Shown here: piece by piece, positions 34,902 to 47,328 of the stretch | Position numbering within the stretch: position 1 is the stretch's first letter | Layout: the number at the start of each line of letters is the position of its first letter | Source of the DNA: Antitrichia curtipendula | Lineage: Eukaryota; Streptophyta; Bryopsida; Hypnales; Leucodontaceae | Direction: 5' to 3' | Assembly (NCBI GenBank): GCA_951230915.1 | Contig: OX579634.1 | Location: forward strand, 43,227,570 to 43,291,569 | DNA length: 64,000 nucleotides | The notes under the pieces: model-generated | Databases searched by the model: none | Seen by the model: the letters and a program-made list of their open reading frames with translations, nothing else | What the model was told of the DNA's origin: nothing | Position numbers and translations under genes: made by a program

Positions 34902-35667
34902 TTCCCTCTGTCCCAAAATGGTCTTCTTCTTTATCCTAATTTTTAGTCCCAAAATAATCTTTGTGTTGTACTTTGAGCCATTGGCTCGGCCATTGGAAAC
35001 ATGGTTGTCCAAATGTCTGGACGTCTCGTGACTAGCGGACCTCAGCGTTCGCCATACTCGTCCATCCACTCGTTCGCCCACCCGTCCGCCAGGCCATACG
35101 TCGGACGTTGAGGTTTGCTGCGTCCGGACGTCTAGATTTCGGACGTGATTTTGAGTAGAACTGTAGAACGTTGAAATTTGTCAACCTTGATTGGAAATTG
35201 GTGAGTTTCGGATTTCAGTTGCTATCTCGGACTAGCAAAACAACTCTAAGTAGAAGTTCCCCTCCATCCATGCAATTGTCAATCTAAAGAAAAATGAATT
35301 GATTAAAGAGGTCAAATAACTCTATTTGTTCTTATTTTTTGCATCTCTTTGAATGTTGTTTGATTAAAGGAGAAGAAGCTTTGAAAGGCGGAAAAAACGT
35401 CCGCACATGGTCTTGGGCCCATACTAACTACCCACAAAAGACACCTCACCCTCACAATTTAAGTGCCCACCAATGTTTCTAAAAATTGCCCCCAAAATTT
35501 CACTTTTCAATATTCCAAAACTACACTTTGATGAAACTTAAAGTTTTTAGGATGCTAAGAGTGCACCAAAATCTACTTACAATACAAAATAGAGGTCAAA
35601 TATGTTATTTTAGCCTTATTCCAAAACATATTATTCAACAAGAAGATCATTTTGGAACAAAAGGATT
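34902..35667. mobile_element. Stowaway-like (Tc1/mariner-type) MITE, 766 bp
   Basis: Left end 'ttccctctgtcccaaaatgg' and the right end, read in reverse, 'tccttttgttccaaaatgat' form an inverted repeat of about 27 bp ending 'tcttctt'. The 'ccctccgtcccaaaat' type of end is well known in plant Stowaway elements, which duplicate TA. The interior holds a CG-rich part (34980-35160) unlike the AT-rich rest, possibly a nested piece. Confidence 0.6.
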
Positions 35668-36124
35668 ACATTATATTATTCTCATTTGTTAATAGTGACA
35701 ACCATAGCATTGTTAACCAACTTCATTCTCTCCTCCGTGCAGGAGCTCTAATGCATTGCTTAAGAAACCTGGGTTGCAATTGAGCCATAATCTCTGGCTC
35801 ATCTTATGGTAACATTTGGTAGGTTTGTTAGAATGTAGAGCCTTGGGGGAGTGGGGCCTCAATGGCAGATTCATTGGCCCACTATTCTGCACCACTGACG
35901 GAGACTCCCTAATAGCCTTATAGAGCATTGTTCCTCTTAAACTAGCAAATTACAACAATAAGAGGCTCCCGCTTTTGGGGCAGAAAATTAAAAAAAGGCC
36001 CACATCGTTGGTTAACAATATTATGATTATCGCTGCACTTACCTTAGTTACTTTACATCAGCAGCAAGTTTATTCACACATTGTAAGCAAGCCAGGCTTA
36101 TTTTGCACCTCTCCTACTCTTACC

Positions 36125-36154
36125 AGATGGCAGAATCCGCAATTTCTGCCATCT
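36125..36154. repeat. Perfect 11-bp hairpin
   Basis: AGATGGCAGAA and its exact complement TTCTGCCATCT are separated by 8 bases. It stands alone between decayed sequence. It could be the tip of a small foldback element or chance. Confidence 0.4.
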
Positions 36155-36754
36155 GCCGAATAAGGGTCCCTTCCCACCCATGGCATGTAGAGATGATAGG
36201 CACAAATTAACATATGTTTGCAAACTCGGCCTTCACACATGCATCGGTGTTTGTTGCCAAACCCAACCCGAGCCTACGTGGCAAGGTTGGTTAGTTGTTA
36301 AAATGATCTGTTACAGTCACTTATCATCTCGTTTCTACGTAGCAATTCATATCACTTCATTTATTGTGGAAATTCTTAAATCTACGAAATGTTAAGATTT
36401 TCGAGACATGTGAACAATGGTTGCTATATCACCTTGAATCCGCGCTTTTCCAATCGTCCTCTGAGCCCCCCGTGCTTTTTCAATTGCCTTGCGTGGCCCC
36501 GCGCTTTTCCGATCGCCTTGTGTAACCTTGTGCTTTTTGAATCGTCTTCTCAGTTTGAAACGTTTTCCTCGCTCGCTGGATCGCCTTCACTCACTGGATT
36601 GCAAATTTGTTTCACTCGCTCCATCCGTTTCATTTGTTTCACTTTGCTCGCAGTCAAATTGCGCTCTAGCTCCATCTATTTGCACAGTATGCGCAATTTT
36701 TGGATTCTTTGCAATTTGTTTTGGCTGCAGCATTTTTCTATTTCAGCGAAGACT

Positions 36755-37171
36755 ATGGAAAAATTGAATGAGCAAGACCGGCAGTTGCAATGGGACATCT
36801 TTCAGGAGCAACTAAACTACAACAAAGAGCGAGACATGATTGCTCAAGAAAATGCACGCTTGACACATATTAATCAAGGATCCCTTGTTCAAGCGATCAC
36901 TGGACTTATACAAGTTCTCAGTGTTAGTTTGCACCGACCTCCTCTTTATCCATCTCATTACAGCGCTCCTCTTCATCCTGTGATGAGTGAAGATGAATGT
37001 GTTCACCCCTCTACCATTCTGCTACTAGTCATGCATATGGAGTTGAAAATCATCAAGTTGATGTTGCTCATGGAGCAGGTATTTCTAAATGAACTCAAGA
37101 TTCTTGAGATGCTTCATAGTATGCTTGTGGTAGACTTACACTGTGTTCACTCATTAGATTCAGTTCATTAG
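36755..37171 (+). CDS. Small coiled-coil ORF, unrecognised
   Basis: From ATG 36755 (MEKLNEQDRQLQW) the frame runs 138 codons. The first ~55 residues are charged and helical (coiled-coil-like); the rest is Leu/His-rich and less convincing, so an intron after about 36925 is possible. The same frame is open upstream to 36389 but that part looks like leader DNA. It may be an element-encoded accessory ORF. I have no homology to offer. Confidence 0.25.
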   Translation: MEKLNEQDRQLQWDIFQEQLNYNKERDMIAQENARLTHINQGSLVQAITGLIQVLSVSLHRPPLYPSHYSAPLHPVMSEDECVHPSTILLLVMHMELKIIKLMLLMEQVFLNELKILEMLHSMLVVDLHCVHSLDSVH

Positions 37172-37228
37172 ATTCATGCTTTATTAGATTTAGCTCTCAT
37201 TAGATTCATTTTTTATTAGATTCATCTG
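37155..37228. repeat. ATTAGATTCA short tandem repeat
   Basis: Five imperfect copies of ATTAGATTCA with short spacers, overlapping the end of the preceding ORF. Confidence 0.5.
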
Positions 37229-37229
37229 T

Positions 37230-38724
37230 TGGAGCGTGTTGTGAACTTGATGAAACGGTGGTGCAATCTCCATCAGATCTTCCCCTCTATCTTGCTGCGT
37301 CGTTTCCATACTATTGTGAACGTTTTGCAATAGTAAAATCAAGGCCGTCAAGAAGCACACAATTTCCTCCGGCTCTGTGATCATCATGGAAATGATTCTC
37401 AGACAAGAGCTAACCCAAACAGTAGCCCAAAACAAGCAAGACCCAAACTCTTGGCTCTCTACAGGCTTCAGAAACCAGGGAAGCTTGCAAGCTTTGCGGC
37501 GGCAACAGCGCCACCTTCTCTATACCAAAAACATCACAGCATACACCTAAGAAATTGGCGCTCAATTTGAATATGCCGCCCAAAAATCAATTTAGAAGTG
37601 GCGCGATAAGAATTTCGAAAATTTCAGTGCAAGAATTCTTCGGTCGCTTCAATGCGAGAAGAGTTTCAAAAATCAATCTAGGGTTACGCGCGCGAGAACA
37701 AGAGCAATAGTTACCACCGATTCTTTGATGTGAAGGCAATTCAATCCTCGATGGTGATACGGAATGGAGTTTCTTAAAATCAGCCCTAGTGAGAAGGCAA
37801 CTTCATTTAACTGCGCAATACGAAACCCTAGCAATTGTTCTTGAGTTCATCGGACGTCAGTATATCCAGTTCCTGAATGTACAATGTGAACAGGATCTGG
37901 CTTTTTCAAAACCTTCGACTGTAGACCTAATTGCTCGCATGTTAACTTGCTCAGGTGGACAGGGACCCTAACTCTGTCCGAATTTAAACGCTTGAGCGCG
38001 GGAAGGGAGCCGCGCGTTCTGCCGCTTGCGCGCTCTCTTGCAACTTACGTAAAAGCAACAACAAATCCGAAGGGGGAACACGGATCGATCACGCTTGCTC
38101 CACCCCGTTCGCACCCTCGTTCGCGAGTGTGTGTGCACGTTGACGGACTTCCCGAGGCCCGCCCGCCCCGTTTCACTGCGTACTGCTGGATGGTCGTACA
38201 TAACAAGAAAACTGCAAAACACATAGCACTGCTCAGCACGTCCAGCCATGCCTGTGCCCAATCAGTCTGAGTTTTTTCTTCTGCACTCGATCTGCTAGCT
38301 GATGCGCACCTGCAGCTTCAATTGGAGACTGCCAAGCCCTTTCATGTCCTTGTCCTTCGCCTTCGCCCTCGCTCTCGCAGTAATCTTGATTGTCCCTATA
38401 GCCTCGAGAAATTCTCTCGTGCGAGGAGCTTCCGGATATGATCCTGTAGCGCGAGGCACCTGACGCTGTGGAGGCGCAGGTTTGGATTCGGAGGAGCAGT
38501 GCGCGCAGTGATGATTCTCTAAATTGGCGGTGTAAAAATTAAATGAGAGCGGAATCAGGGAGAACGCTGAAGTGGGGAGCTCAGTGTGGATGATGAAGCA
38601 AGTCAACATTGAAGCACGATTTGATCAGAATTGAAGAGTTGATCTGCATAGAAAAAATCGTTGATTCTTAGCTTGATTGTGAGGGTGGCCTGTGCGGCTG
38701 GAGGGTGGTGGAGTAGGAGTCACC
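37230..38724. other. Region upstream of the syntaxin gene
   Basis: More GC-rich than the transposon tracts (notably 37970-38200 and 38300-38500), as expected near a host promoter. A minus-strand frame at 38295-38609 with a Lys/Arg/Ala stretch ends near a possible splice donor at 38319 and might be part of a divergent gene. I cannot support it further. Confidence 0.35.
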
Positions 38725-41700
38725 ATGAACGATCACCTTGGGGTATGTTCAGCGAAGTTGAATTCGGGATATGGAGTCGTCGTCACCGATATCGAAGTTG
38801 TTGAGTTCGAATTGAATTGGTTTTATATACTGCGATGGAATTGTAAACAGGAGATAATTGGGGGTTGATTACCTCAGTGCTTTCTGAAATGTTGCTTTCG
38901 ACGGACTAGCTGGTCTCTACAATGTTGACTTATTTTTGCACCTTCTATAATGAAGCTGCTCGTCTTCGTGAATGTGCAGGATTCGCCAGATAGCCGGGAC
39001 CTAGACCTGGAGTTGGGGCCTTCTTCTTCCTCTCCTTCTGTGATTCCTGTTGAGCCAGGCGAAGACACGACGGAATTCTTCCAGGAGGTCGAAATTGTTA
39101 CAAACTCCGTGGCTGAGATTCGGAAGATGTTCCTCAGCTTGCAGGTGGGCTGAATTTCCAATATCCTGTGGCTTTAGCACTTGCGAATTAATTTCGAAAT
39201 TCCCTAACCCGAGATGGAATGTGGAGTAGCTTGGTCGTGAATCTAGCTTCAGTCTTGCAGTTTAGGTTCTTCTTTCGCGTGGAGTTATCTTGACTTTATA
39301 GGATGTCAGTGAAATGTGACTGCATCTGTGAGGTGGAACGAAAGAAGGGATCCTGTAGACTGCACAGGTGGAAGCAGCAAACTAACCTTGAGATAACACG
39401 AGATTTTACACCTTGGTTGGGGCTACAATCATACGTTGATTTGTTTGACGTTATTTTGTTCAATCGACTTTACGCTAAGTTACAAGAATGAGTAATGAAG
39501 AGGTGACGCTTATACGGTTCCCAGGGGGTAGGTTTGTCACCTTATGAATGCAATGATTTATTATAAGCCTATTATCGCACCCTATTTGCACAGAATGTCA
39601 AATCTCAAGCTTCTTATTTAAATTTCTTATGCCTTTATCTGAGCAATCTAAATTGGCCACGTGACTGGAACGACGATTTGCCACATGGTAACACTCACCT
39701 ATGTCAATTAATCTCACTGCTTTTCTGGATTAACAGAATTCGAATGAGAACTTCAGGGCGGTGCCAGGAGAATTGAGAGGCATGACTTCTTTAGGCTTTT
39801 TGCGGTCCTCATACATTTGATTGCAACTTGCAAGATCTTTGGTTTAGGTTCCAAGAGTTCTTTTGAGGTTCCAGCAAGTAGAGACCAGATTGCTCACTTA
39901 GTTGCAACTCACTCTGATGTGCATGCTGTAATGGAGTAAGATACTCCTCTCCTTGAATAAATCTGGTCGAACCTGGGTATGTTGCAGTGCTGTGGCTCCT
40001 TGGGATTCACAACAAGTCATACTCGATATGGAACCTCCAGATCCAAAGCAATGATCGTCACGACCGAGATTTGATACTTTGACATTGAAATTCACTACCT
40101 CTAAAAAGGTTCTGTACTTACTGAACACACTGATGTGCAGTTATGAAGGAGAATATGGACAAGGATGATCTTGATGAAATCTGTGTGATCGCTGGACAAA
40201 TAAAGGGGACATTGGAGGCATTGGACCGATCGGTATGTGGAATGTTTCCTGCATTTGATCCTTTTCATGTCACTCATTGTCACTGTTGTGTCGCTGTCAT
40301 TCTCTCTCTTCTCCAACCGGTTATTGCATTCCCTCCACAGTCCAACGAAGCTCCCTCGATTCTATTTCTATTGTCTCTGGGCTTTTCTGCGACGCATTTT
40401 TCACTTCATTTCTGCTGGTGGTTTCGCAGAATGCTGTGAACCGCGAAATCATGAATTGTCAAGCAGGGTCAAGCACTGATCAAGCGCGGATGTCTACCAC
40501 TTCGTAAGCCTTATTTGGAGCCTTTTTCTCTAGCAAGCTGTTGATAGGTTGCCAGGGCCCACAACTTGGTCACCGGGCTGGGATTCCGTGACTTGTGTTT
40601 TTCATTTCATCAGTGCAAATTCTAAACTAGTCTGAAGGCTAGACTTATCAAGAATTTCGGGTTGCCGACATTCGGTCGTGAACTTTCTATAAATTCAAAC
40701 AAGAAGATTGAACATCATTTTCTGTATATCATACCTAGGAGTGAATTCTGCTTTCGATGAGAAAGATAGTTATTAATTCTTTTCATTGCGACTCGTCTCA
40801 GAAACTTGAAGAAGACGCTGAGGGATCTCACGGTTGAATTTCAGGTCCGCTGTTAAAACTTCGGTCATTAAATGACTGGAGAGTGGCTCTTTGCTTTATA
40901 TTCTGACTCCATGTCTGAGTTGCCGTTGCGATGGTGACGTGAACTGAATCGTTGTTATTTTGGTGGCTTGGAAGTCTTTGGATATGGTACTGCGTGTTCA
41001 AGCATGCTCTTAATTGGAGAAAGTTGAAACTGCAGGAACTCGGTCAAAGGTTTCAAGACCGGTTTCGGGAGCTAGTTCAAATACGTCTTTTGGGTGGTGA
41101 GTCTTGTGTTTCAGTCCCGCTATTCTGTTGTTACTAAGGAAGGATTTTAGTCGATATTGTGAATCTCACTTCTATCAACCGGTTGATACGTGTGCAGTTA
41201 CCGGACAGAAAGTTGATGAATCCGTAAGTGCTTCAATCCACCTCCGAGTGCAATTTTTCAATTCCAGCACGTCACAGGTTGTGTTTAGGGTCGAGAGTAC
41301 TGCATCCTTTTCCCTTCTCTGTATGTTCTTTCCAGTGACGAACTTCGAATGGTTCATGGCCCCCGATCCTTCGCGTCATAAGCACGATAAAATGTACTGC
41401 TGTCTTTCAATATCCGAATATAAAAGGTGACCTTTCCTAATTGGGACCCTGTTCCCAATCCAACCCCTAGACACTCTTCCCTGAAGATTAATGGACACCG
41501 TCTGAATGAGACCCTAGGCCAAATTTAAGTACACTTATAATGAGGACTTTGAATATTCGTCGTTTTGACTGCTTGGGCTGTATTTTTGCCTTTCTTTAAT
41601 TGAATTCTGTGGTTCGCAGATGATTGAACGCGTGCTTGAAACAGGAGACAGTGAGGCAATTTTCCAAAATTATACCCTTCTGCGGCGAGGACAAGGCCAG

Positions 41701-43772
41701 GTATATTCAGTTTGTTTCAGATCGGTTGAGCAAATTTCAAACCCTTTTTGTTCATCTCCAACGGTTTCGCTCGCTGTTCTATTGCCTCCATTCTCTGTGT
41801 TGTTTGTGCTCGGTTTCTAGCTTCTACGAGGTTGCATTCCCAGCTCAAGCTGAGAGGTTTCCCCTTTCTTCATGGACACTGTATGGTGCAGGTTGTGGCC
41901 ATAATGACTGAGATTCAAGAGCGGCATGATGCAGTCAAGCACACTGAAACGAAGCTTCTGGAACTTCATCAGGTCTTCCCTTTTCTGTCTCAATGTCACG
42001 CAAATGCTCACGTTCACGAGGATGTCCCAATCCGTACCCTGCAGACATTGGTTGGATGACTTTTGCTAGTTGCTGTATTTTGTGTAAATGTGTGGCCCTT
42101 ATATTCAGTTTGTTTCAGATCCATTGAGCAAATTTCAAACCATTTTTGTTCATATCCAGCGGTTTCGCTCGCTGTTCTGTTGCCTCCATTCTCTGTGTTG
42201 TTTGTGCTCGGTTTCTAGCTTCTACGAGGTTGCATTCCCAGCTCAAGCTGAGAGGTTTCCCCTTTCTTCATGGACACTGTATGGTGCAGGTTGTGGCCAT
42301 AATGACTGAGATTCAAGAGCGGCTTGATGCAGTCAAGCACACTGAAACGAAGCTTCTGGAACTTCATCAGGTCTTCCCTTTTCTGTCTCAATGTCACGCA
42401 AATGCTCACGTTCACGAGGATGTCCCAATCCGTACCCTGCAGACATTGGTTGGATGACTTTTGTTAGTAGCTGTATTTCTTGTAAAGTTTTGGCCCTAAT
42501 CTTGAATCATGTGGGTTAACATGAGTTTCTGATGACTGTCAGATTTTTCTTGGCATGGGAATCCTTGTGGAAGCTGCGGGAGCTCCTCAAGGCGATCCTC
42601 CTGGAAACATCCCTCCCGAAGCTCTTCAAGGCAATCCTCCTGGAAACATCCCTCCGGAAGCTCTTCAAGGCAATCCTCCTGGAAACATCCGTCCGGAAGC
42701 TCTTCAAGGCAATCCTCCTGGAAACATTGAACCTCCTGGAAACATCCCTCCGGAAGCTCTTCAAGGCAATCCTCCTGGAAACATTGAACCTCCTGGAAAC
42801 ATCCCTCCGGAAGCTCTTCAAGGCAATCCTCCTGGAAACATTGAACCTCCTGGAAACATCCCTCCGGAAGCTCTTCAAGGCAATCCTCCTGGAAACATCC
42901 CTCCGGAAGCTCTTCAAGGCAATCCTCCTGGAAACATCCCTCCGGAAGCTCTTCAAGGCAATCCTCCTGGAAACATCCCTCCGGAAGCTCTTCAAGGCAA
43001 TCCTCCTGGAAACATCCCTCCGGAAGCTCTTCAAGGCAATCCTCCTGGAAACATCCCTCCGGAAGCTCTTCAAGGCAATCCTCCTGGAAATATTGAACCG
43101 GAGGTTCGTTCCTTCATCTCTCAATCTAAATCAAGCCTAAAGTTGTCTCTAGTTCACCTGTATTAAGCTAAGCTTATTATGATGTTCACCAATCATTCGT
43201 ATGTGCGGGAAAGCCAGCTGCGTATAAATGTGCATTTAAGAAACAAGAACTAATAAATGTCCCTCATTCACTTCGTTGTATCTACACTCAGACCTCTTTG
43301 CTTCCACCTTCTCTATTATCACAGTCAATTTTCTTCCACCAAACCCTGGGGATGTTGGGATCGGACGTACCTAGTTAAAAACGTACTCTGTACTCCCTAT
43401 CATCTCGCAAGAAGTTGCATCCAACTTAGGTATTATGGAACATGACGAGTGTGAAATAGATTGTAGACCACGTCCCTGACTCTTGTGACCCCAGGTATTT
43501 CTACAATTTACTTGCTTTCAATGCTAATTTTCTGCCACAGTTCAACAAGACTCCGCTATAATCACTTGCACTTCGGGCCATTAGGCTTCGGGCAATACTA
43601 AACAGGGTGTTCATACATGATTATGTTCTCAGTTTGTTCCGTCTCGGATCTGCAGGTGGTCTATGCCGTCGATCGTGTCATCCAGTTCACATGCATTTTC
43701 ACGGTCGTCCTCATTTTCGCGGTCATCATTCTCTTTTTTGGTGTACTCCAACCTTGGAGAAAGAATCCTTAA
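38725..43772 (+). CDS. Plant-type syntaxin (Qa-SNARE, SYP1 group), altered SNARE motif
   Basis: Spliced gene read from exon homology: 38725-38742 (MNDHLG), 38980-39144, 39737-39779, 40141-40232, 40430-40503, 40802-40844, 41036-41093, 41198-41223, 41620-41700, 41892-41972 and its copy 42290-42370, 42543-43103, 43656-43772 (stop). All phases join. Early exons encode the Habc helices (EFFQEVE, MKENMDKDD, GTLEALDRS). TGQKVDES, GDSEAIFQ and RRGQGQ lead to the SNARE motif (AIMTEIQERHDAVKHTE, LLELHQ, IFLGMGILVEA). The last exon gives a single membrane anchor and tail (FAVIILFFGVLQPWRKN). Syntaxins drive vesicle fusion at the plasma membrane or cell plate. The expected VEAQGE reads VEAAGA, so the zero-layer Gln is lost, and a 13-residue repeat follows in place of the motif's second half. 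Fusion activity is doubtful. Intron 3 begins GC, not GT. Confidence 0.85.
41702..42497 (+). repeat. 398-bp tandem duplication containing a SNARE exon
   Basis: Copy 1 is 41702-42099 and copy 2 is 42100-42497, nearly identical. Each includes an 81-nt exon with intact acceptor and donor (41892-41972 and 42290-42370). The two exons differ at one codon (CAT versus CTT, His to Leu, in QER-H/L-DAV). Both are phase 0, so the transcript may use either one or both. Confidence 0.85.
42597..43100 (+). repeat. 39-bp coding minisatellite inside the syntaxin gene
   Basis: About eleven units of 39 bp encode GNIPPEALQGNPP; three units carry an extra 18 bp (GNIEPP). One unit has Arg for Pro. Because 39 and 18 are multiples of three and the unit has no stops, other frames on both strands also stay open; those are not genes. 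The final unit ends GNIEPE, which recalls the NIE of a normal syntaxin at this place, so the array probably grew out of the SNARE coding sequence itself. Confidence 0.9.
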
Positions 43773-44975
43773 GTGACGGTATTACGAGGGGTCAAAGCTC
43801 AAGACTTCTGCTTCAAGAATAGAGGTGATTCGGGCAACACGAGCGACGCCACGATGTGAAATCCCTGCTACTTTGAGAAGAGATGTTGGTGGGAGAATTG
43901 CACGGGCTGATTGGGAAACAATGATAGATTCACACGGCTGAAATCGTGAACTCTGAGAAACCCCAACTGCTCTGCGTTCCAGTATAGATGTAGTTATTGC
44001 TTGATACCCTTGAATTCCTTCTTCAAATGATACTCTACAGTTTCTTTAAATGAATTTCTACTGTGATTTTTTCTCCAAGATCTTGTGAATGTGAGGCTCA
44101 TTTCCAAGAGCATTCAACACTAGAAAATCAAGATTTGCAGTGGGCACCCTTGCAGGGTATCTTGAATAGAAGAAATCATAATCGTTCATTTTCAAAACTA
44201 AATTTTGATCCAAAAATTAAACTTCAAAAATAATTTTTCAAAAACCTAAACGACTAAAAATAGCAACTTGGTAAGGTTTCATTTAACTTCAAAGTGTTGT
44301 TGACACCAAACTTTGGTTCCTATGGCATTTAGGGGTTACAATTTCACATGTTGGACTATAAAAGTTTTATAGAAGTGTCAAAAGTCTTGGAAAATGGGGA
44401 TCCTTGTAAGATAGCTTGAACAACATACTAGTTTATAGTAGATTCATTGTATCAGGTAAGAAGAAATGTAGTTGTTGCATTACCAAAACTATTGTTTTGA
44501 ATGTGGGAACTTCATCAAATATGTCACTACTATGATTTGTTTTATTCATATTGTTGGGAGGTCACAAAGCCTTATTTGTGGAACAAATGAAACAAGATAT
44601 TTCTTTTTTCATTCAACCATTTGTTGAAGAGCTCGATGTTGATTTTTGGATGGTATACAATTGTCTATATTGATGGATTAGTAACATTCTTCCGAGCTGA
44701 AGAATCCCAACTCACAAGGCTAAGTTGATGTTACTTACTGGAGGTCATCTAGTGCAATGTAAATTTTCAAATCTTCAAGGAAGTCAATATGTAGAAAATG
44801 CAAAATGGATTTGATGTTGAATGGAGATGGACGATACATTTATGGAAACATCAAAAGGCAAGCGCAACATCCACCTGCAAGATAAAGTGCTTCATAACTT
44901 CATGATAGTGTTTGCCATTGGCATTTGGCAAACATTGAAGATTGACCAAGATGCAAAAACACAACATAGTATGGA
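43773..44975. other. 3' flank of the syntaxin gene, then repeat DNA
   Basis: 44098-44190 resembles 11140-11215 ('aagagcattcaacactaga'), marking the start of transposon DNA. No gene seen. Confidence 0.45.
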
Positions 44976-45335
44976 CAGGTTTGTCTTGTCAGATACATAT
45001 TTGGGTTTCGGTGACGTGTTGGACAAGCAACGTTGCGTGTCTAATGGACAATGTGTCAAATAAGCCTGCCTATAAGCATTGAACATAAATTAGGGTTTCA
45101 AATCGTTTTATCCCATGGTAAAACAAATTTGACCTATGTGGCGGCATTTTGGATTGTCAGAACCACGACAACTTGGGCGACTGTGAGTGGATGTGTGTAT
45201 AGTTAAGCTTTAGGCAACTATAGATGGGGCACCTACAAGTGCAATTGGGGCGATTGCGGGTTTTGGAATTAGGGCGACTATAGGTTTAGGGGCAACCTTG
45301 AGTCCAAGAGCGACCTCGGTTGGGCAACCTCTTTG
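44976..45335 (+). mobile_element. Decayed hAT-like terminus with remnant array
   Basis: CAGGTTTGTCTTGTCAGATA at 44976 and the following 180 bp align with 550-740; from about 45165 the GGCGACYNCGGGT words (45175-45330) align with the array at 4157. Many CpG sites have become TpG or CpA. It serves as the reference for the uninterrupted site of the gag-like insertion at 741-4133. Confidence 0.6.
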
Positions 45336-45344
45336 TTGCTTTTG

Positions 45345-46225
45345 TAAAAAAACCCTCAAAAGTGCCATTTCTAAGGCAAAGAGCAAAAACTCTTGAAATG
45401 GTATTTTTTTTTGCATATATAACTATAGGTTCATGCAGTAGAATAGTATGAGAATGTGTGGAAAAATTTCAGGCATTTTTACCCCATAGATTGTAAGATA
45501 AATGCATTCAAAGTGAAGAAATTATGGGTTTTTTTGGCACAAAGGCAAACTAGTTTAAGAGACTTTGAATCTTCTTAACTTAAAAAGTTTGTACTATAGA
45601 TCTTGAATTAAAATTTTCATCATTGAAAATTGAATTGAAAATATAGGAAAAATCAAAAGTTAAGAAAATAATATGGTTTCATTCCTTAAAAAATTGTTAA
45701 ATAGAAGAAGGTACATCACATTATAAAAAACTAAATCATTAATAGCTCTAAGATGGAATTTAAACACACTAATCTCAATGGTGAGATTGTTTTAACAATC
45801 AAGCTTAATTCTATGGGACTATTTATTTTGAAATTGAGCCCAAAAACAAATCCTATAACTAATTTCATTTTAAGGATATTATGATTGCCTTCAAAAACAA
45901 GATGCACCATAACCTCTTCACATCATAAATCTAAATGAAATGAATAAAATATTTCTGTGTAGGAAAAATACGATCTATGAGGAAAAAAATTAATTCTTAT
46001 TTCAAATATTTGGAGATTTGTTTTTGCCTACCTAATACAGATCTAGGCTTAATGTGTTATAACTTTTATACCTAGGCACCAATTAAAATAAATATTACAT
46101 TCCTAGAAAGATAATAAGTTTTTCTATCTTATTAGTAAGTTTCAAAAAGTTTCTTAAAACATTGGTCTTATAGGAACTTGTCCGAAATCCATTTGCCCTG
46201 TGTAGAGACAATGAGACTTTAGGAG
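45345..46225 (-). mobile_element. TTAA-type MITE, copy E
   Basis: Reverse-orientation copy of the 921-bp family with its far end 'gagactttaggag' next to TTAA (46226-46229). The near end is degraded. Family blocks include 'attgttttaacaatc' near 45785 and 'aggcaccaattaaaataaat' near 46073. Confidence 0.6.
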
Positions 46226-46234
46226 TTAACATCC

Positions 46235-46850
46235 AATCGGTGTGTTATTATTTAACAATTAAATTTTAAAATATTTAGAAATGAATGAAGATTTGTATAA
46301 GAACATTCCCATTTAATTTTCTCTATTCTCTAGGCATCATGGTACTCATATATTATTTATCACCTTCATCTAAAATTTTAAAATTAGAAGGAAGAGATTA
46401 AATTAGAACTTTCCTTCTTGATTTATGCAAACCTCTAAAAGTCATCCTATTGGTGTATTATTTATGAAGTGGATTTTTAAATACAAAATAACAAATGGAT
46501 ATTTTAGTAAGAACTTTCTCATTTGAATTTCAATGTTCTCCAAGCATCATTAGTTCATCATACTCATGTATTATTTACCACCTTGATCTTAAATTCAAAA
46601 ATTAAAAGGAAGAGATTTAAATTACAAATGTCAAAGAATCATCCTAATGGTTTATATTTTACCAAGTGACTTTCAAGTACAAAATAATGGATGGAGATTT
46701 TAGTAAGAATTTTTCATTTGATGTTCTCTATTCTCTAAGTATCATCGTACTCATATATTATTTATTGCCTTGATCTCAAACTTAAAAACTTGAAGTCCAA
46801 AGAGATTTAAATTAGAAATTTCCTTTCTAATTGTATAAATGTCAAAGATC
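46235..46850. repeat. Degenerate tandem repeat, ~180-225-bp unit
   Basis: Three diverged units share 'ttctctaggcatcatggtac', 'tactcatatattatttat' and 'aaaggaagagatttaaatta'. AT-rich and non-coding. Confidence 0.55.
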
Positions 46851-47328
46851 GACTTGGGGTCCCCAAAAATGTTGTTCCAAACACAATGTCTATCTATTGC
46901 ACTGTGTCAAATAGCTTCATCTTTTAAATATAATAAAGCATGATTTTACAAAATGTGGTTTTAGCTGCCTACACTTTTAATGTATGCAGAAAAAAATTTC
47001 ATCATAATCATACAATTAAGGAATTCTAAGAATTTTTAATGATTTTTTAAGTTGAAAAAGTAAGTGTTGTCCCAAACACCTAGAATCTTCAAAAACAAGC
47101 ATTTGGAATATCAAATAATTTTATTTAAATATCATCTTTAGATGTGACTTACATTTAGTGGTCTAATGCATAAAATAATTAATTTTAGTAATAAAGGTTT
47201 GATAGACTGTGCACTATAATGCCTACAAATTTCAAAATTCAGCATTTTTTCTCACCTATATGAAAAGATCCAAAACTTTAATTAAAAAAAACAAAAATTC
47301 ATTAGGAATATAAATCTTAATCCCGTTG
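46851..47328. other. AT-rich DNA, no gene seen
   Basis: Nothing I can support. Confidence 0.35.

Noticed and set aside
34999..35160. CG-rich 'ggttgtccaaatgtctggac' stretch as another hAT-like terminus
   Set aside because: Similar to 47329-47356 but short, with no CAGGG end and inside another MITE; too weak to call.
42597..43100. Regular 39-bp repeats resembling a CRISPR array or several overlapping long ORFs
   Set aside because: The units are contiguous without unique spacers, lie inside a spliced eukaryotic exon and encode in frame. Open frames in the other registers follow from the unit length.
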